Below are positions 18,741 through 28,096 of a stretch of DNA of 64,000 nt, in pieces (the first letter of the stretch is position 1; every line of letters begins with the position of its first letter). The stretch comes from Rhodocyclales bacterium (GTDB lineage Bacteria > Pseudomonadota > Gammaproteobacteria > Burkholderiales > Rhodocyclaceae): assembly GCA_028292505.1 (NCBI GenBank), contig JAQGMF010000015.1, forward strand, positions 1-64,000. Direction: 5' to 3'. The translations under genes and the position numbers were made by a program. The notes below the pieces were generated by a model, which was not told the DNA's origin, ran no database searches, and saw only the letters and a program-made list of their open reading frames with translations.

Positions 18741-19634
18741 CCCCTTGTCCGCGATCAGCGTTTGCGGCACACCGAGCATGGCCGACAGGCGTGCCGCATC
18801 GAATGGCGCCTTCACCTTAATGTCGTTGTCGAAATAGCAGAACACGTCCCGCGACGCATGCTGCGGCGGAGGCGCGCTGGATATGTCATTAGCATCTTCT
18901 GGTTGCGATCCTCTGCTCCATGCGCGGATGCGTTCATGCCAGCGTTTCAGGGCCTCGTCCGTGTAACCGCTGGCATACAATTCCTCAGCGCCGTGCAAGC
19001 GCATGTAGATGAAGTCCGAGGTAATGTCTTCCTTGTACGGCCACTTGCCGGCCGTATCCGCCACCACGAGCGCAACACGGTGCTTGCGCAACAAGGCAAC
19101 AAACTCTTCCGTCTCGAAACTGGCATTGCGTATCTCGATGGCATGTCGCAAGGGACGCTTACGATCGATTTCGAGCAATACGTTACGGGTGATGTCATGC
19201 TGCTTGGCAATCTCGGACGCCGCTTCCGTGTCACGCGGCAACGCGCTCATGAATGCGTTCATGAGGTCCGCCTCAAAACGAAAACTCGGCGGAAACTGCC
19301 ACAAGATCGGGCCGAGCTTTTCCTTGAGATTGAATACCCCGGAGGCGAAGAAATTCGCCAGCGGCACTTCGATATCGCGCAGCCTGCGGACGTGGGTGAT
19401 GTAACGCGGCGCCTTGACGCTGAACACGAAATCGTCGGGCGTATCGGCGTACCACTGCGCATAGCGTTCCGGCGTCTGTAGCGCATAGAACGAACCATTG
19501 ATCTCGATACTGGACAATGCACGCGAAGCGAAATTGAGTTCCAGGCGCTGCGGTAACTTCTTCGGATAGAACACGCCGCGCCACGGCGGATAACGCCAGC
19601 CGGAGATGCCGATGTGTATTTTTGACTTGGGCAT
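18705..19634 (-). CDS. DUF72 domain protein (YecE-like)
   Basis: 309 residues with a TIM-barrel-like DUF72 fold. IHIGISGWRYPPWRGVFYP at the N-terminus, FYALQTPERYAQW, FVFSVKAPRYITH and LGPILWQFPPSF are family landmarks; FCYFDNDIKVKAPFDA is the conserved C-terminal strand. The ATG at 19634 (MPKSKIHIGISG) is preferred over an in-frame extension to 19736. The function of DUF72 proteins is not known; a nuclease or metal-dependent barrel role has been suggested for relatives. Convergent with the preceding gene. Confidence 0.9.
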   Translation of the reverse strand: MPKSKIHIGISGWRYPPWRGVFYPKKLPQRLELNFASRALSSIEINGSFYALQTPERYAQWYADTPDDFVFSVKAPRYITHVRRLRDIEVPLANFFASGVFNLKEKLGPILWQFPPSFRFEADLMNAFMSALPRDTEAASEIAKQHDITRNVLLEIDRKRPLRHAIEIRNASFETEEFVALLRKHRVALVVADTAGKWPYKEDITSDFIYMRLHGAEELYASGYTDEALKRWHERIRAWSRGSQPEDANDISSAPPPQHASRDVFCYFDNDIKVKAPFDAARLSAMLGVPQTLIADKGSAVQQPLDYVR

Positions 19635-19695
19635 GATCAAAACCCTCGCGATGCAAGACTCTGCGCAGTATTCCGCACATCGCGTGCCAAGGGTT

Positions 19696-19762
19696 GTCAT
19701 CTCGGCGAAAGCCGGATCCGGATGAGCGCGCGACACTGGATTCCGGCTTTCGCCGGAATGAC
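19696..19762. repeat. Paired inverted REP-like element (CCGGC type)
   Basis: A degenerate left copy (GTCATCTCGGCGAAAGCCGG, 19696-19715) faces a right copy (TGGATTCCGGCTTTCGCCGG then AATGAC) ending at 19762. The two form a long imperfect inverted repeat between the DUF72 start and the pntB terminator. Confidence 0.7.
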
Positions 19763-19793
19763 GGCCTATGGATTCATGTATGCAATGCCCGTA

Positions 19794-19821
19794 AAAAAAC
19801 CGGCTCGTAAGCCGGTTTTTT
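19794..19821 (-). terminator. Bidirectional rho-independent terminator after pntB
   Basis: AAAAAACCGGCT, CGTA, AGCCGGTTTTTT is a 12-bp perfect stem including A and T tracts, 16 nt beyond the pntB stop. It reads as a terminator on both strands; on the minus strand it ends the pnt operon. Confidence 0.9.
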
Positions 19822-19836
19822 CAAAGTCCCGTAAAA

Positions 19837-21210
19837 TCAACCCATCGTCTTGATGTTCTGGATCACATCCGCCACCGCCTGCTGGGCGCTGCCATAAAGC
19901 ATGCGGCAGTTGTCCTGGTAGAACAGCGCGTTCTCGATACCCGAGTAACCCGCGCCCTTGCCGCGCTTGATGACGATGACATTCTGCGCCTTGTCCACGT
20001 CGAGAATCGGCATGCCATAGATCGGGCTCGACTTGTCGGTACGTGCCACGGGATTGACAACGTCATTGGCGCCAATCACCAGCGCGACATCGGCCAGCGG
20101 AAACTCGGCGTTGATTTCTTCGAGATCGAAGATCTGTTCGTAAGGCACGCCTGCTTCGGCCAGCAACACGTTCATGTGCCCCGGCATACGACCGGCAACC
20201 GGGTGGATGGCAAACTTGACTTCGACGCCGGCCTCTTCCAACAACTTGGCCATTTCCCATACCTTGTGTTGCGCACCCGCCACCGCCATGCCGTAGCCGG
20301 GCACGATGATGACTTTCTGCGCAAAGCGCATGAGGGATGCAGCATCGAGGCCGGAGAGTTCTTTCATCGTCCCTTCGACCGCCGCGCCGCCCTGCGCTTC
20401 GCCGGAGATCGGCGTGAACAGGATGTTGGTGATCGGCCGGTTCATGGCCCTGGCCATCAGTTGCGTCAGCAAGGTTCCGGCTGCGCCGACGACGATGCCG
20501 GCAATGATCAGCGCCGGGATGCCCAGCACGAAGCCTTCGAAGCCCACAGCGAGACCGGTGAAAGCGTTGAACAGCGAGATCACCACCGGCATGTCGGCGC
20601 CACCGATGGGCAGGGTGACGACCACGCCGAGTAGCAACGCCAGCACGAAGAACACGACGACCTGTGCGGGCGTGGGCGTAGCGACCAGCACGATGGACAA
20701 ACCGACAACGACGGTCGCCGTGGCCAGCGCGATATTGACGATATTCTGCGCAGGCAGACGGAAGGCCTTGTTCATGATGCCCTGCAGCTTGGCGAAAGCC
20801 ACGCACGAGCCAGCGAAAGAGATGGCACCGATCAATGCACCGAGCACGGCAAGCGCCAATGACAATTCGCCATGTGCCTCGCCGCGCGCGAATTCGACTG
20901 CGGCAATCGCCGCCGCCGCGCCGCCGCCCATGCCGTTGTAGATGGCCACCATCTGCGGCATGTCGGTCATCTTGACGATCTTGCCCGACCACCACGCAAG
21001 GCCACCCCCTATGACAATGGCAAGCAGAATGAGGGCGAAATTATGCATCCCCGGCGTGAGGAAAGTCGCCAGCGTGGCAAGCACCATACCGACACCTGCC
21101 CAGACGATGCCGCGCCGCGCTGTGAGCGGCGACGACATGCTCTTGAGGCCGAGGATGAACAGGACAGCCGCGGCAAAATAAGCAAATTGAACGAGAGTGG
21201 GACTGGTCAT
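19837..21210 (-). CDS. pntB: NAD(P) transhydrogenase subunit beta
   Basis: 457 residues. The N-terminal half holds about eight or nine membrane helices that form the proton channel (domain II). The C-terminal domain III binds NADP(H): VIIVPGYGMAVAGAQHKVWE, GRMPGHMNVLLAEAGVPYEQ and IGANDVVNPVARTDKSSPIY are diagnostic. It couples proton entry to NADPH formation from NADH. Its start overlaps the pntAB stop by 4 nt. The minus-strand operon is pntAA-pntAB-pntB. Confidence 0.96.
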   Translation of the reverse strand: MTSPTLVQFAYFAAAVLFILGLKSMSSPLTARRGIVWAGVGMVLATLATFLTPGMHNFALILLAIVIGGGLAWWSGKIVKMTDMPQMVAIYNGMGGGAAAAIAAVEFARGEAHGELSLALAVLGALIGAISFAGSCVAFAKLQGIMNKAFRLPAQNIVNIALATATVVVGLSIVLVATPTPAQVVVFFVLALLLGVVVTLPIGGADMPVVISLFNAFTGLAVGFEGFVLGIPALIIAGIVVGAAGTLLTQLMARAMNRPITNILFTPISGEAQGGAAVEGTMKELSGLDAASLMRFAQKVIIVPGYGMAVAGAQHKVWEMAKLLEEAGVEVKFAIHPVAGRMPGHMNVLLAEAGVPYEQIFDLEEINAEFPLADVALVIGANDVVNPVARTDKSSPIYGMPILDVDKAQNVIVIKRGKGAGYSGIENALFYQDNCRMLYGSAQQAVADVIQNIKTMG

Positions 21211-21509
21211 TTGGCATCACCTTTTTCTTTTTTCTTACCGGCCGTGAACATGCCCAGCATGCGTTCGGTTACCACGTAGCCGCCGGCCGCATTGGCTGCG
21301 CCGAGCAATACGGCGAAGAAACCGATTGTCATCTCAAGCGGCGTCTCGGCACGGCCGAGCACGACCATGGCGCCGACGAGCACCACGCCGTGCACGAAGT
21401 TGGAGCCTGACATGAGGGGCGTGTGAAGGATGACCGGCACACGCGAGATGACCTCGTAACCTGTGAATGCCGCCAGCATAAATATATACAGCGCGATATA
21501 GCCGTCCAT
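21207..21509 (-). CDS. pntAB: NAD(P) transhydrogenase subunit alpha, membrane part
   Basis: 100 residues with three or four membrane helices; corresponds to the C-terminal membrane region of E. coli PntA, encoded separately in this organism. YIFMLAAFTGYEVISRVPVI, then LHTPLMSGSNFVHGVVLVGA, is the conserved sequence. A Lys-rich tail (KKKEKG) ends the protein. Lies between pntAA and pntB. Confidence 0.94.
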   Translation of the reverse strand: MDGYIALYIFMLAAFTGYEVISRVPVILHTPLMSGSNFVHGVVLVGAMVVLGRAETPLEMTIGFFAVLLGAANAAGGYVVTERMLGMFTAGKKKEKGDAK

Positions 21510-21527
21510 GATTTCTGTCTCCCTAAA

Positions 21528-22652
21528 TTACAGACCAAGTGCCTTGGCGACACCGGCATGGCGTACTTCACCGGCATGCGTCAGGCATGTGCCGGCAAGC
21601 ACTTCGTCGCTCCAGTCGAGCGTCAGCTGTCCATCCTTGAGCATCGGGCTGATGAAGTTGTAGAGATTCTTCGAATACATCTCGGAGGAATGCACCGGCA
21701 TGCGACTTGGCAGATGCGTCGGACCGATGATGCGTGCCGGTCCGACCTGCGTTTCCTGACCCGCAACTGTCCCCGCAACGTTGCCACCGCTCTCGGCAGC
21801 CATGTCGACAACGACTGCGCCTGCCTTCATGCCTGCAACCATGTCGGCACTGACGATGACTGGTGCGCGCTTGCCGGGGATGGCCGCAGTTGTGATCAGC
21901 ACATCGGCCAGGGCGATGGCCTTGCCGAGCTTGACAGCCTGTTGCTGCTTTTCTTCGTCCGTCAGTTCGCGCGCATAACCGCCCGTGCCTGCGGCAGAAA
22001 CACCGGTATCGACGAACTTGGCCCCCAGCGACTCGATCTGCTCGCGTGTTTCGGGGCGCACGTCATAGGCTTCGACCATGGCGCCGAGACGCTTGGCGGT
22101 GGCGATCGCCTGCAAGCCTGCCACGCCGGCACCGATCACCAGCACGCGCGCCGGGCGGATGGTGCCGGCCGCATAAGTGAGCATCGGGAAAAACTTGGGG
22201 CAAGCCGCGGCGGCGATGAGCACACATTCGTAGCCCGAACATGCAGCTTGGGAAGAAAGAATATCCATGCTCTGCGCGCGCGATATGCGCGGCAACAGCT
22301 CCATGGCAAAGGCGGTGATCTGCTTCTGTTGGAGCTGCGCAACCGCTTCGGCGCTGGCGTAAGGTTGCAGCATGCCAAGGAGAACGGCGCCCGGCTTGAG
22401 GCGATCGAGCACCGCAGCGGCGGGACGCGTCAGCGTAAAAATCGCATCGGCCTTTTCCAACACGGCGTCTGCTGAATCGGCCCATGTCGCATCGGGAAAA
22501 TCCGCTTCCGCGAGGCTCGCGCCGCGAGTGGCACCACGTTCAATGACAATCTGTGCGCCAAGCTGGACGAATTTCTTCGCCACGTCCGGCACCAGCGGCA
22601 CGCGCTTTTCCGCCGGATCGCCAGTCTTGAGAACGCCAATAACCCAGGCCAT
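21528..22652 (-). CDS. pntAA: NAD(P) transhydrogenase subunit alpha, soluble NAD-binding part
   Basis: 374 residues, related to alanine dehydrogenase. It carries domain I of transhydrogenase: KRVPLVPDVAKKFVQLGAQI at the N-terminus and the Rossmann motif VIGAGVAGLQAIATAKRLGA at about 165-184. The start MAWVIGVLKTGD at 22652 has GGGAGA upstream; an ATG 15 nt earlier is in frame but less well placed. First gene of the pnt operon, divergent from corA. Confidence 0.95.
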   Translation of the reverse strand: MAWVIGVLKTGDPAEKRVPLVPDVAKKFVQLGAQIVIERGATRGASLAEADFPDATWADSADAVLEKADAIFTLTRPAAAVLDRLKPGAVLLGMLQPYASAEAVAQLQQKQITAFAMELLPRISRAQSMDILSSQAACSGYECVLIAAAACPKFFPMLTYAAGTIRPARVLVIGAGVAGLQAIATAKRLGAMVEAYDVRPETREQIESLGAKFVDTGVSAAGTGGYARELTDEEKQQQAVKLGKAIALADVLITTAAIPGKRAPVIVSADMVAGMKAGAVVVDMAAESGGNVAGTVAGQETQVGPARIIGPTHLPSRMPVHSSEMYSKNLYNFISPMLKDGQLTLDWSDEVLAGTCLTHAGEVRHAGVAKALGL

Positions 22653-22867
22653 GCTTTCTCCCATCAAAAATTATTCGCTTCGAACTTGGTGACAACCCAG
22701 CGGCCACAAACAGACTGCAATACACGTCGCAACGTACACCACATGGCAACGCTGGAACTGTGCCAAATCAAGACTTGCACATTGTGCTGGCGGAACAGTC
22801 CGGTGCATCATACTCAAACTCGCCGCCCGGCAGGCGCCCTGGCGGCCAAACTATTCAGACTACTTCC

Positions 22868-23971
22868 ATGCGTAATCGTCATACCAAGCCTTCCGTTCCG
22901 CGCGCGCAGCAGTACAGTGCCAAAGTCGGCCAGGCGCCTGGCAATGTGCAGCACTTGGGCGAGGTCAAGGTCAAACAGCCGGCGCTGACCGTCTTCGATT
23001 TCGATGACAAAGAACTGGCCGAAGTGACCTTCAAGACCCTGGAAGACACACGCTTGTATCAGAAGCAGTATCGCAATATCTGGCTCAACGTATACGGGTT
23101 GCACGATCCCGAAGTCATGAAGGAGATCGGTACCCGCTTCGGTTTGCACCCTCTGGTGCTCGAAGACATCGTCAACACCGCGCAGCGCCCCAAGTTCGAA
23201 GACTATGGGCACTACGTCTTCGTCGTGCTCAAGGCCTTTGCCTATGACTCCTCCCTGCTCGATTGCCAGCCGGAACATATCAGCCTCGTGCTCGGGCGCG
23301 ATTTCGTACTGAGCTTTCAGGAGCGCCCCACCGGCATCTTCGCGCCGATCCGCGAGCGCATGCGCCAGCGCCACAGCCTGCCGCGACGCGTCGGCGTAGA
23401 TGGCGTCATGCATGCCCTGATCGATGCCGTGGTTGACCGCTATTTCGTGATGGTCGAGAAATTGTCCGATGCCGTCGAACAACTTGAAGACGCGCTCATC
23501 ACCGACGCACCGCGTGACGCGATGGAACAGATCACGCATCTGAAGCACGAGACACTGGAATTGCGACGCAGTATCTGGCCGACCCGCGAGACACTGGTCG
23601 GTGTGCTACGCATGGAAGAACACCTCATCAGCAAGGAAACGCAGCCCTACTTTCGCGACATTTATGACCACTGCGTACATGTCATCGAGCAACTCGATGG
23701 TCTGCGCGAATTGATCGGCGATCTGCTCGACATCCATCTTTCCGGTGCAAGTCACCGCCTCAACGGCGAGCTGCGACTGCTCACCATCGTCACTACGCTG
23801 TGCGCGCCGGCCACCCTGATCACCGGCTTCTTCGGCATGAATTTCAAATACATGCCGTGGCTCGAAAGATATGACGGATGGATACTCTCGCTGATAGCGA
23901 TCATCGCCGGCGGCCTGGCCCTGTTGGCCAGCCTGCTGTGGCGGCATCGCCGCATCCGCAAGGGTTTTTAA
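22868..23971 (+). CDS. corA: CorA family magnesium/cobalt transporter
   Basis: 367 residues forming a pentameric Mg2+ channel. A long cytoplasmic N-terminal domain is followed by two C-terminal membrane helices; the first ends in the signature GMN (FFGMNFKYMPW, about 317-327). The tail is basic (WRHRRIRKGF). The in-frame ORF begins at 22760, but the first 36 residues look non-coding; the ATG at 22868 is a reasonable start. Divergent from pntAA and convergent with pfp across a REP pair. Confidence 0.93.
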   Translation: MRNRHTKPSVPRAQQYSAKVGQAPGNVQHLGEVKVKQPALTVFDFDDKELAEVTFKTLEDTRLYQKQYRNIWLNVYGLHDPEVMKEIGTRFGLHPLVLEDIVNTAQRPKFEDYGHYVFVVLKAFAYDSSLLDCQPEHISLVLGRDFVLSFQERPTGIFAPIRERMRQRHSLPRRVGVDGVMHALIDAVVDRYFVMVEKLSDAVEQLEDALITDAPRDAMEQITHLKHETLELRRSIWPTRETLVGVLRMEEHLISKETQPYFRDIYDHCVHVIEQLDGLRELIGDLLDIHLSGASHRLNGELRLLTIVTTLCAPATLITGFFGMNFKYMPWLERYDGWILSLIAIIAGGLALLASLLWRHRRIRKGF

Positions 23972-23975
23972 GTAT

Positions 23976-24060
23976 GTCATTCCCGCGAAAGCGGGAATCC
24001 ACCATACCGTACGAGCTCGTTTATCACTTTGAAGTGGATTCCCGCTTTCGCGGGAATGAC
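23976..24060. repeat. Paired inverted REP-like element (CCCGC type), convergent gap
   Basis: Left copy GTCATTCCCGCGAAAGCGGG then AATCCAC, right copy its exact reverse complement ending at 24060: a 27-bp perfect inverted repeat with about 31 nt between. It fills the gap between the convergent 3' ends of corA and pfp and may serve as an mRNA end stabiliser or terminator. Confidence 0.85.
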
Positions 24061-24071
24061 GAACGTCCTAC

Positions 24072-25793
24072 TCAATCGCCGAAGCGGAATGCCAACGACT
24101 CGGCGCCGCGATTGAGCGCCACCGACACCGGCACCTGCCGCGCCACCGGCCCCCACAACTGGCGCGGACCGGGCGAGGCGAACAGATCGTCCTGCGCCCA
24201 GGCTTCGCGCCGCGACACGAAGTACTGCATGGCCGGCGCGTCGACTTTCACCAGCGCCTTCTCGATCACCACTGCCTCGCTGCCGTGACGTCGCTCGACA
24301 TCCAGCAGGCCCGCCAGTGGAATCGCCAGCGGCACGCCACCACTGAAAATATCGCCGATGCTCGCCATGTAGCCGGTCTTGCCGGCAAGCACCAGGGCAC
24401 CCGCCGTCAAACCGAGATTGAGCGTGTAAGCCGCATCGAATAGTGTCGGCGCACCGCAACGCCCTTCGTAGCCAAAGAAATGGCTCTGTGTGGCGAAAGG
24501 AATCTTGATGCCACTGGCATCGCCAATTTCGCGAACGCGTTGACGCGTCATGTCGACCAGCAACTGCTCCGTCGGAATCAACGAGAGCTGCAGATTGCCA
24601 TGCGAATCGCGTTCGGCCAGCAACATGTCCTGGATGTAGTCCGGCAGCGAAGCGAACAATTTGACATGTTGCGCGCTGAGTTGCTGGCCAACGAAGGCGC
24701 GTTTGCCCGCCTCGTCGAGAGATGACAATGTCGTTTCGTGTTGCGCCATGCCGTCGTTGAGTTCATCGATGAGCGATTTCATCTCTGGAATGAATTCGAT
24801 CAAGCCTTCCGGCACGAGCAACACGCCGTGATGAATACCTTTGTGCGCACGCGCTACGACCGTCTGCGCAATCTGTTCAATCACTTCCGCTAGCGACTGT
24901 TTGCGTTGCGCGATCTCCTCCGAGATCAGCGTCACGGCGGGCTTGGTCTGCAACGCCACTTCCAGCGTCACATGCGAAGCGGCACGTCCCATCAGCTTGA
25001 TGAAGTGCCAGTACTTCAGCGAGGAGCGCGAATCCTGCAGGATGTTGCCGACCAGTTCGGCATAGACGCGCGTCGCCGTATCGAAGCCGAAGGAAATCGG
25101 CAGTAGTTCTTCCAGTTGCAGGTCGCCGTCGATGGTCTTCGGCACGCCAATGACCTGCACGCCACGCCCATCGGCATGCACATCGGCGAACAGCTCTTCG
25201 GCGAGAACGGCGGCATTCGTATTCGAGTCGTCGCCACCGATAATGACAATTGCATCAATCTCGTGCTTGACGCAGACCTCGCGTACCTGTGCGAATTGCT
25301 CGGCCGTCTTGATCTTGGTGCGGTCGGTGCCGAGAAAATCGAAGCCGCCCGTATTGCGGATCACTGCCACGTCGGCGTCGGTGACCGGCGCCATGCGGCC
25401 GGCGAGCAAACCCTTGGGGCCGCCCTGCACACCCAGCAGCACATTGCCAGCGCCGAGCATCTGTTTGAGACCGCAGACAACATTGTGCCCGCCGGGCGCC
25501 GGGCCACCCGAGAACAATACCGCCACACGCTTGCCGGTGACCGCCGTGGCAAGTGCCTTGTCGGCGCGTAGCACCCGACCCGCCGCAACAGCAACAGTGC
25601 ACGGGAACAATTCCGCCACACGCCCGCGGCTGCCGGTCGTGACGGTCTCGCCCGTGGCGACGAATTCAACGGCGTGCAGATTCTCAGCCGAGCCGAAAGC
25701 CGGCACGACCGGCAGCGGCAAATGGCGCAAGGCTTCTTCGAGCAGGGAGCGGTGCAGCTCGGTTTGAGTCAGGATTTCAGTCAGCGCAGGCAT
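24072..25793 (-). CDS. pfp: Diphosphate--fructose-6-phosphate 1-phosphotransferase (PPi-PFK)
   Basis: Reversible phosphofructokinase using pyrophosphate instead of ATP. About 573 residues, the long plant-like Pfp form. VLFSGGPAPGGHNVVCGL is the N-terminal phosphate loop; IIGGDDSNTNA contains the GGDD motif that favours PPi over ATP; PKTIDGDL is the catalytic loop; MGRAASHVTLEVALQ the substrate motif. The ATG at 25793 (MPALTEILTQTE) fits the family; in-frame ATGs at 25850 and 25877 would add 19 or 28 residues. It lies just downstream of the sensor kinase on the same strand. Confidence 0.94.
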   Translation of the reverse strand: MPALTEILTQTELHRSLLEEALRHLPLPVVPAFGSAENLHAVEFVATGETVTTGSRGRVAELFPCTVAVAAGRVLRADKALATAVTGKRVAVLFSGGPAPGGHNVVCGLKQMLGAGNVLLGVQGGPKGLLAGRMAPVTDADVAVIRNTGGFDFLGTDRTKIKTAEQFAQVREVCVKHEIDAIVIIGGDDSNTNAAVLAEELFADVHADGRGVQVIGVPKTIDGDLQLEELLPISFGFDTATRVYAELVGNILQDSRSSLKYWHFIKLMGRAASHVTLEVALQTKPAVTLISEEIAQRKQSLAEVIEQIAQTVVARAHKGIHHGVLLVPEGLIEFIPEMKSLIDELNDGMAQHETTLSSLDEAGKRAFVGQQLSAQHVKLFASLPDYIQDMLLAERDSHGNLQLSLIPTEQLLVDMTRQRVREIGDASGIKIPFATQSHFFGYEGRCGAPTLFDAAYTLNLGLTAGALVLAGKTGYMASIGDIFSGGVPLAIPLAGLLDVERRHGSEAVVIEKALVKVDAPAMQYFVSRREAWAQDDLFASPGPRQLWGPVARQVPVSVALNRGAESLAFRFGD

Positions 25794-25878
25794 GGCAATC
25801 GGTGATATTTCGAGTTTTTGGAGACACGGATTATCGCCTGAATGTTCCATCCGGTGAATAAGCGTACCGGCCAGCAAC

Positions 25879-27432
25879 TTATGCCGACGCAGGTTTGACC
25901 GGTGCCACCAGCGGGATGCGTACGATGACGCCGGTCCCGTTCAAGGATTCACGATCGATAGAGATCACTCCGCCGAGCAGGCCGTGCACGATGTTGTGGG
26001 CCACGTGCAGGCCCAAGCCGCTGTAGCCATCGGTCAGGCGTGTCGTGAAAAAGGGATCGAAGACCTTGTCGATGACATGCGCCGGGATGCCGCAGCCACT
26101 GTCCTGAATCCGTATTTCAATATCGGAGGCCGTTGCGCGCGAGGCGCTGATGCGCACTGCCCCGCCGTCTTGGACATTCAATCCGTGCTCCAGCGCGTTT
26201 TCCAATACGTTGGAAAGCATCTGCTCCAGAGGCCCGCGATAACTATCCAGCATAATATCCACCGGCACATCCAGATCGAGTTTGCAGCGAAGACGTCCTA
26301 GAACCGGCTCGAACAGTTCGGCAACATCCTCCACGGCTTCGCGCAGCACAAAGTGCGTGCGCGAAGAGATGGAATGATCCACCGCGACAGTCTTGAAGCG
26401 GCCAATACGGTCGGCCGCGACCGCGAGAGAATGGGAGAGTATCTGGCAACCTTCAGTCATGTCGGCGACGAAGCGCACCATGTCGGCACGCCGCATGGGC
26501 GCTTCGATGCGTTTCTGAAAGGCATCGCAGCGCTCCAGCAAGGTTGTCGACAGCACGCGGGCATTACCGATCGGCGCGTTGAGTTCGTGCGCCACACCGA
26601 CAACGAGATGGCTAAGGCTGACCAGCTTCTGTGCTTCGAACAATTGCGTATGTGTGCGCTGCAATTCTTCAAACGCACGTGCCAACTCCGCATTGCGCCG
26701 GTGCAGATCGCCGGTGCGTTCCGCAACTCTTTGTTCGAGGCTTTGATTGAGCTGTTCGATGCGTGCATTGCTGGCAGCCAGCTCCGCGAGCCGGGCCTGC
26801 TCGGCAGCGTCCATGCGCTTGCGCTCAATGGCTATGCCGGCCAAGGGCGTCGATACCCGGACCAGTTCACGATGAAATTCACTGGGCCCACGGCACTCAG
26901 CGAAATACAGGGCAAAGGTGCCGAGAATCGCACCATCGCGCGAAAAGATGGGGGATGACCAGCAGGCACGCAAGCCGTATGGCAAAGCAAAAGCGCGATA
27001 GTCTTCCCACAAGGGATCGTGCTCGATATCGATCACCTCGACCGCTTTGCCGATATAGGCAGCAGTACCGCACGATCCGGCGCGCGGACCTATGGACGAA
27101 CCATCGATGGCCTGGGTGAATGCTGCCGGCAAAGAGGGCGCCGCACCATGCCACATCCTGCCGTCATCCAGCAGCAGTATCGAACAGACCACGTCGGCGG
27201 ACAGCCGCTCGAACTCGCGGCAGAGTAGCTCAAGCGTCTCGGGCAGCTCATGACCCACGGCAACGGCTTCGAGCACTGCGTTCTGCAGGGACAGCAGATC
27301 AGCCACGCGCGAACATTGACCCTCTGCGGCAGCGTCGGACTCAGGCCTCATCGTTTCGGCTCTCTTTGTGGGCAATGCGGGTGACATGATTGCGAGTGAC
27401 GCCAATCGTCGCTCTTGCACAAGTTGAAGCAT
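25879..27432 (-). CDS. GAF-domain sensor histidine kinase
   Basis: 517 residues, no obvious membrane segment. GAF domain (about 45-195, with GPRAGSCGTAAYIGKAVEVI), coiled coil (about 205-275, ERKRMDAAEQARLAELAASN onward), a dimerisation helix with the phospho-acceptor in VGVAHELNAPIGNA (His near 282), and an ATPase domain: NVLENALEHG (N box), IQDSGCGIP (G1), GYSGLGLHVAHNIV (G2). The start is supported by AAGGGAG. No response regulator is adjacent, so the partner is unknown. An autoregulatory link with pfp is possible but not shown. Confidence 0.9.
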   Translation of the reverse strand: MLQLVQERRLASLAIMSPALPTKRAETMRPESDAAAEGQCSRVADLLSLQNAVLEAVAVGHELPETLELLCREFERLSADVVCSILLLDDGRMWHGAAPSLPAAFTQAIDGSSIGPRAGSCGTAAYIGKAVEVIDIEHDPLWEDYRAFALPYGLRACWSSPIFSRDGAILGTFALYFAECRGPSEFHRELVRVSTPLAGIAIERKRMDAAEQARLAELAASNARIEQLNQSLEQRVAERTGDLHRRNAELARAFEELQRTHTQLFEAQKLVSLSHLVVGVAHELNAPIGNARVLSTTLLERCDAFQKRIEAPMRRADMVRFVADMTEGCQILSHSLAVAADRIGRFKTVAVDHSISSRTHFVLREAVEDVAELFEPVLGRLRCKLDLDVPVDIMLDSYRGPLEQMLSNVLENALEHGLNVQDGGAVRISASRATASDIEIRIQDSGCGIPAHVIDKVFDPFFTTRLTDGYSGLGLHVAHNIVHGLLGGVISIDRESLNGTGVIVRIPLVAPVKPASA

Positions 27433-27622
27433 AGAACTCCCTTGTCTAAATAGCCGCCCTGACTGAAAACCGGCGCCTGATCATCGGAAAGCCGTCTAGC
27501 TTAGTCCCGGGGCTGTCCTCGCGCCGCGGACCTGCCCGGAAGGGTGAGCCTGTATGGTTTCGCAGAAAGGTTGAGGGTTATGATGCGCGCGTACCACCAC
27601 ACCGTCACGACAACAGGGGGAA

Positions 27623-28045
27623 ATGATGGATCCAGCACAAAATCCGTATCAAGCGCCGAAGTCCGAGGTCAACGACATAAGCCACGACGAAGGCGAGAAG
27701 CTTACGCTCAAACAGATCTGGTTCTCTTTCGAGGGGCGCATCCCGCGCAAAGTCTTCTGGCTTTACGGTTTTCTTCTCTTGTTGCCGGTCTATGCAGTAG
27801 CCGGCATCGCCTTCGCTATTTCGCCCAAACTCGGGATCGTCGTGGCGGTACCGATCTACATCCTTGCCATTTGGGTCGGCTTTGCGATGCAGATAAAGCG
27901 CTGGCATGACCGCGACAAATCGGGCTGGTGGATGTTGCTCAGCTTGGTGCCGCTGCTGAACATCTGGGCGCTTGTCGAAACGGGCTTCCTGCGCGGCACG
28001 GAAGGCGGCAACCGTTTCGGTGGCGATGCGACGGGAATGTACTAG
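27623..28045 (+). CDS. DUF805 family membrane protein
   Basis: 140 residues. A short polar N-terminus (NPYQAPKSEV, common in these proteins) precedes FSFEGRIPRKVFW, the DUF805 entry motif, then three or four membrane helices and MQIKRWHDRDKSGWWML, the family hallmark. The C-terminal GGNRFGGDATGMY is also typical. The function of the family is unknown. Divergent from the kinase and convergent with the helicase gene. Confidence 0.88.
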   Translation: MMDPAQNPYQAPKSEVNDISHDEGEKLTLKQIWFSFEGRIPRKVFWLYGFLLLLPVYAVAGIAFAISPKLGIVVAVPIYILAIWVGFAMQIKRWHDRDKSGWWMLLSLVPLLNIWALVETGFLRGTEGGNRFGGDATGMY

Positions 28046-28062
28046 AGCACGCCATAATATGG

Positions 28063-28095
28063 AAACGTCATTCCGGCAGAACCGGAATGACGTTT
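28063..28095. repeat. Single REP-like palindrome in convergent gap (CCGG stem)
   Basis: AAACGTCATTCCGG, CAGAA, CCGGAATGACGTTT: a 14-bp perfect stem between the convergent DUF805 and helicase genes. A/T ends make it a plausible bidirectional terminator. It belongs to the same palindrome family as the other REP-like sites. Confidence 0.75.
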
Positions 28096-28096
28096 G

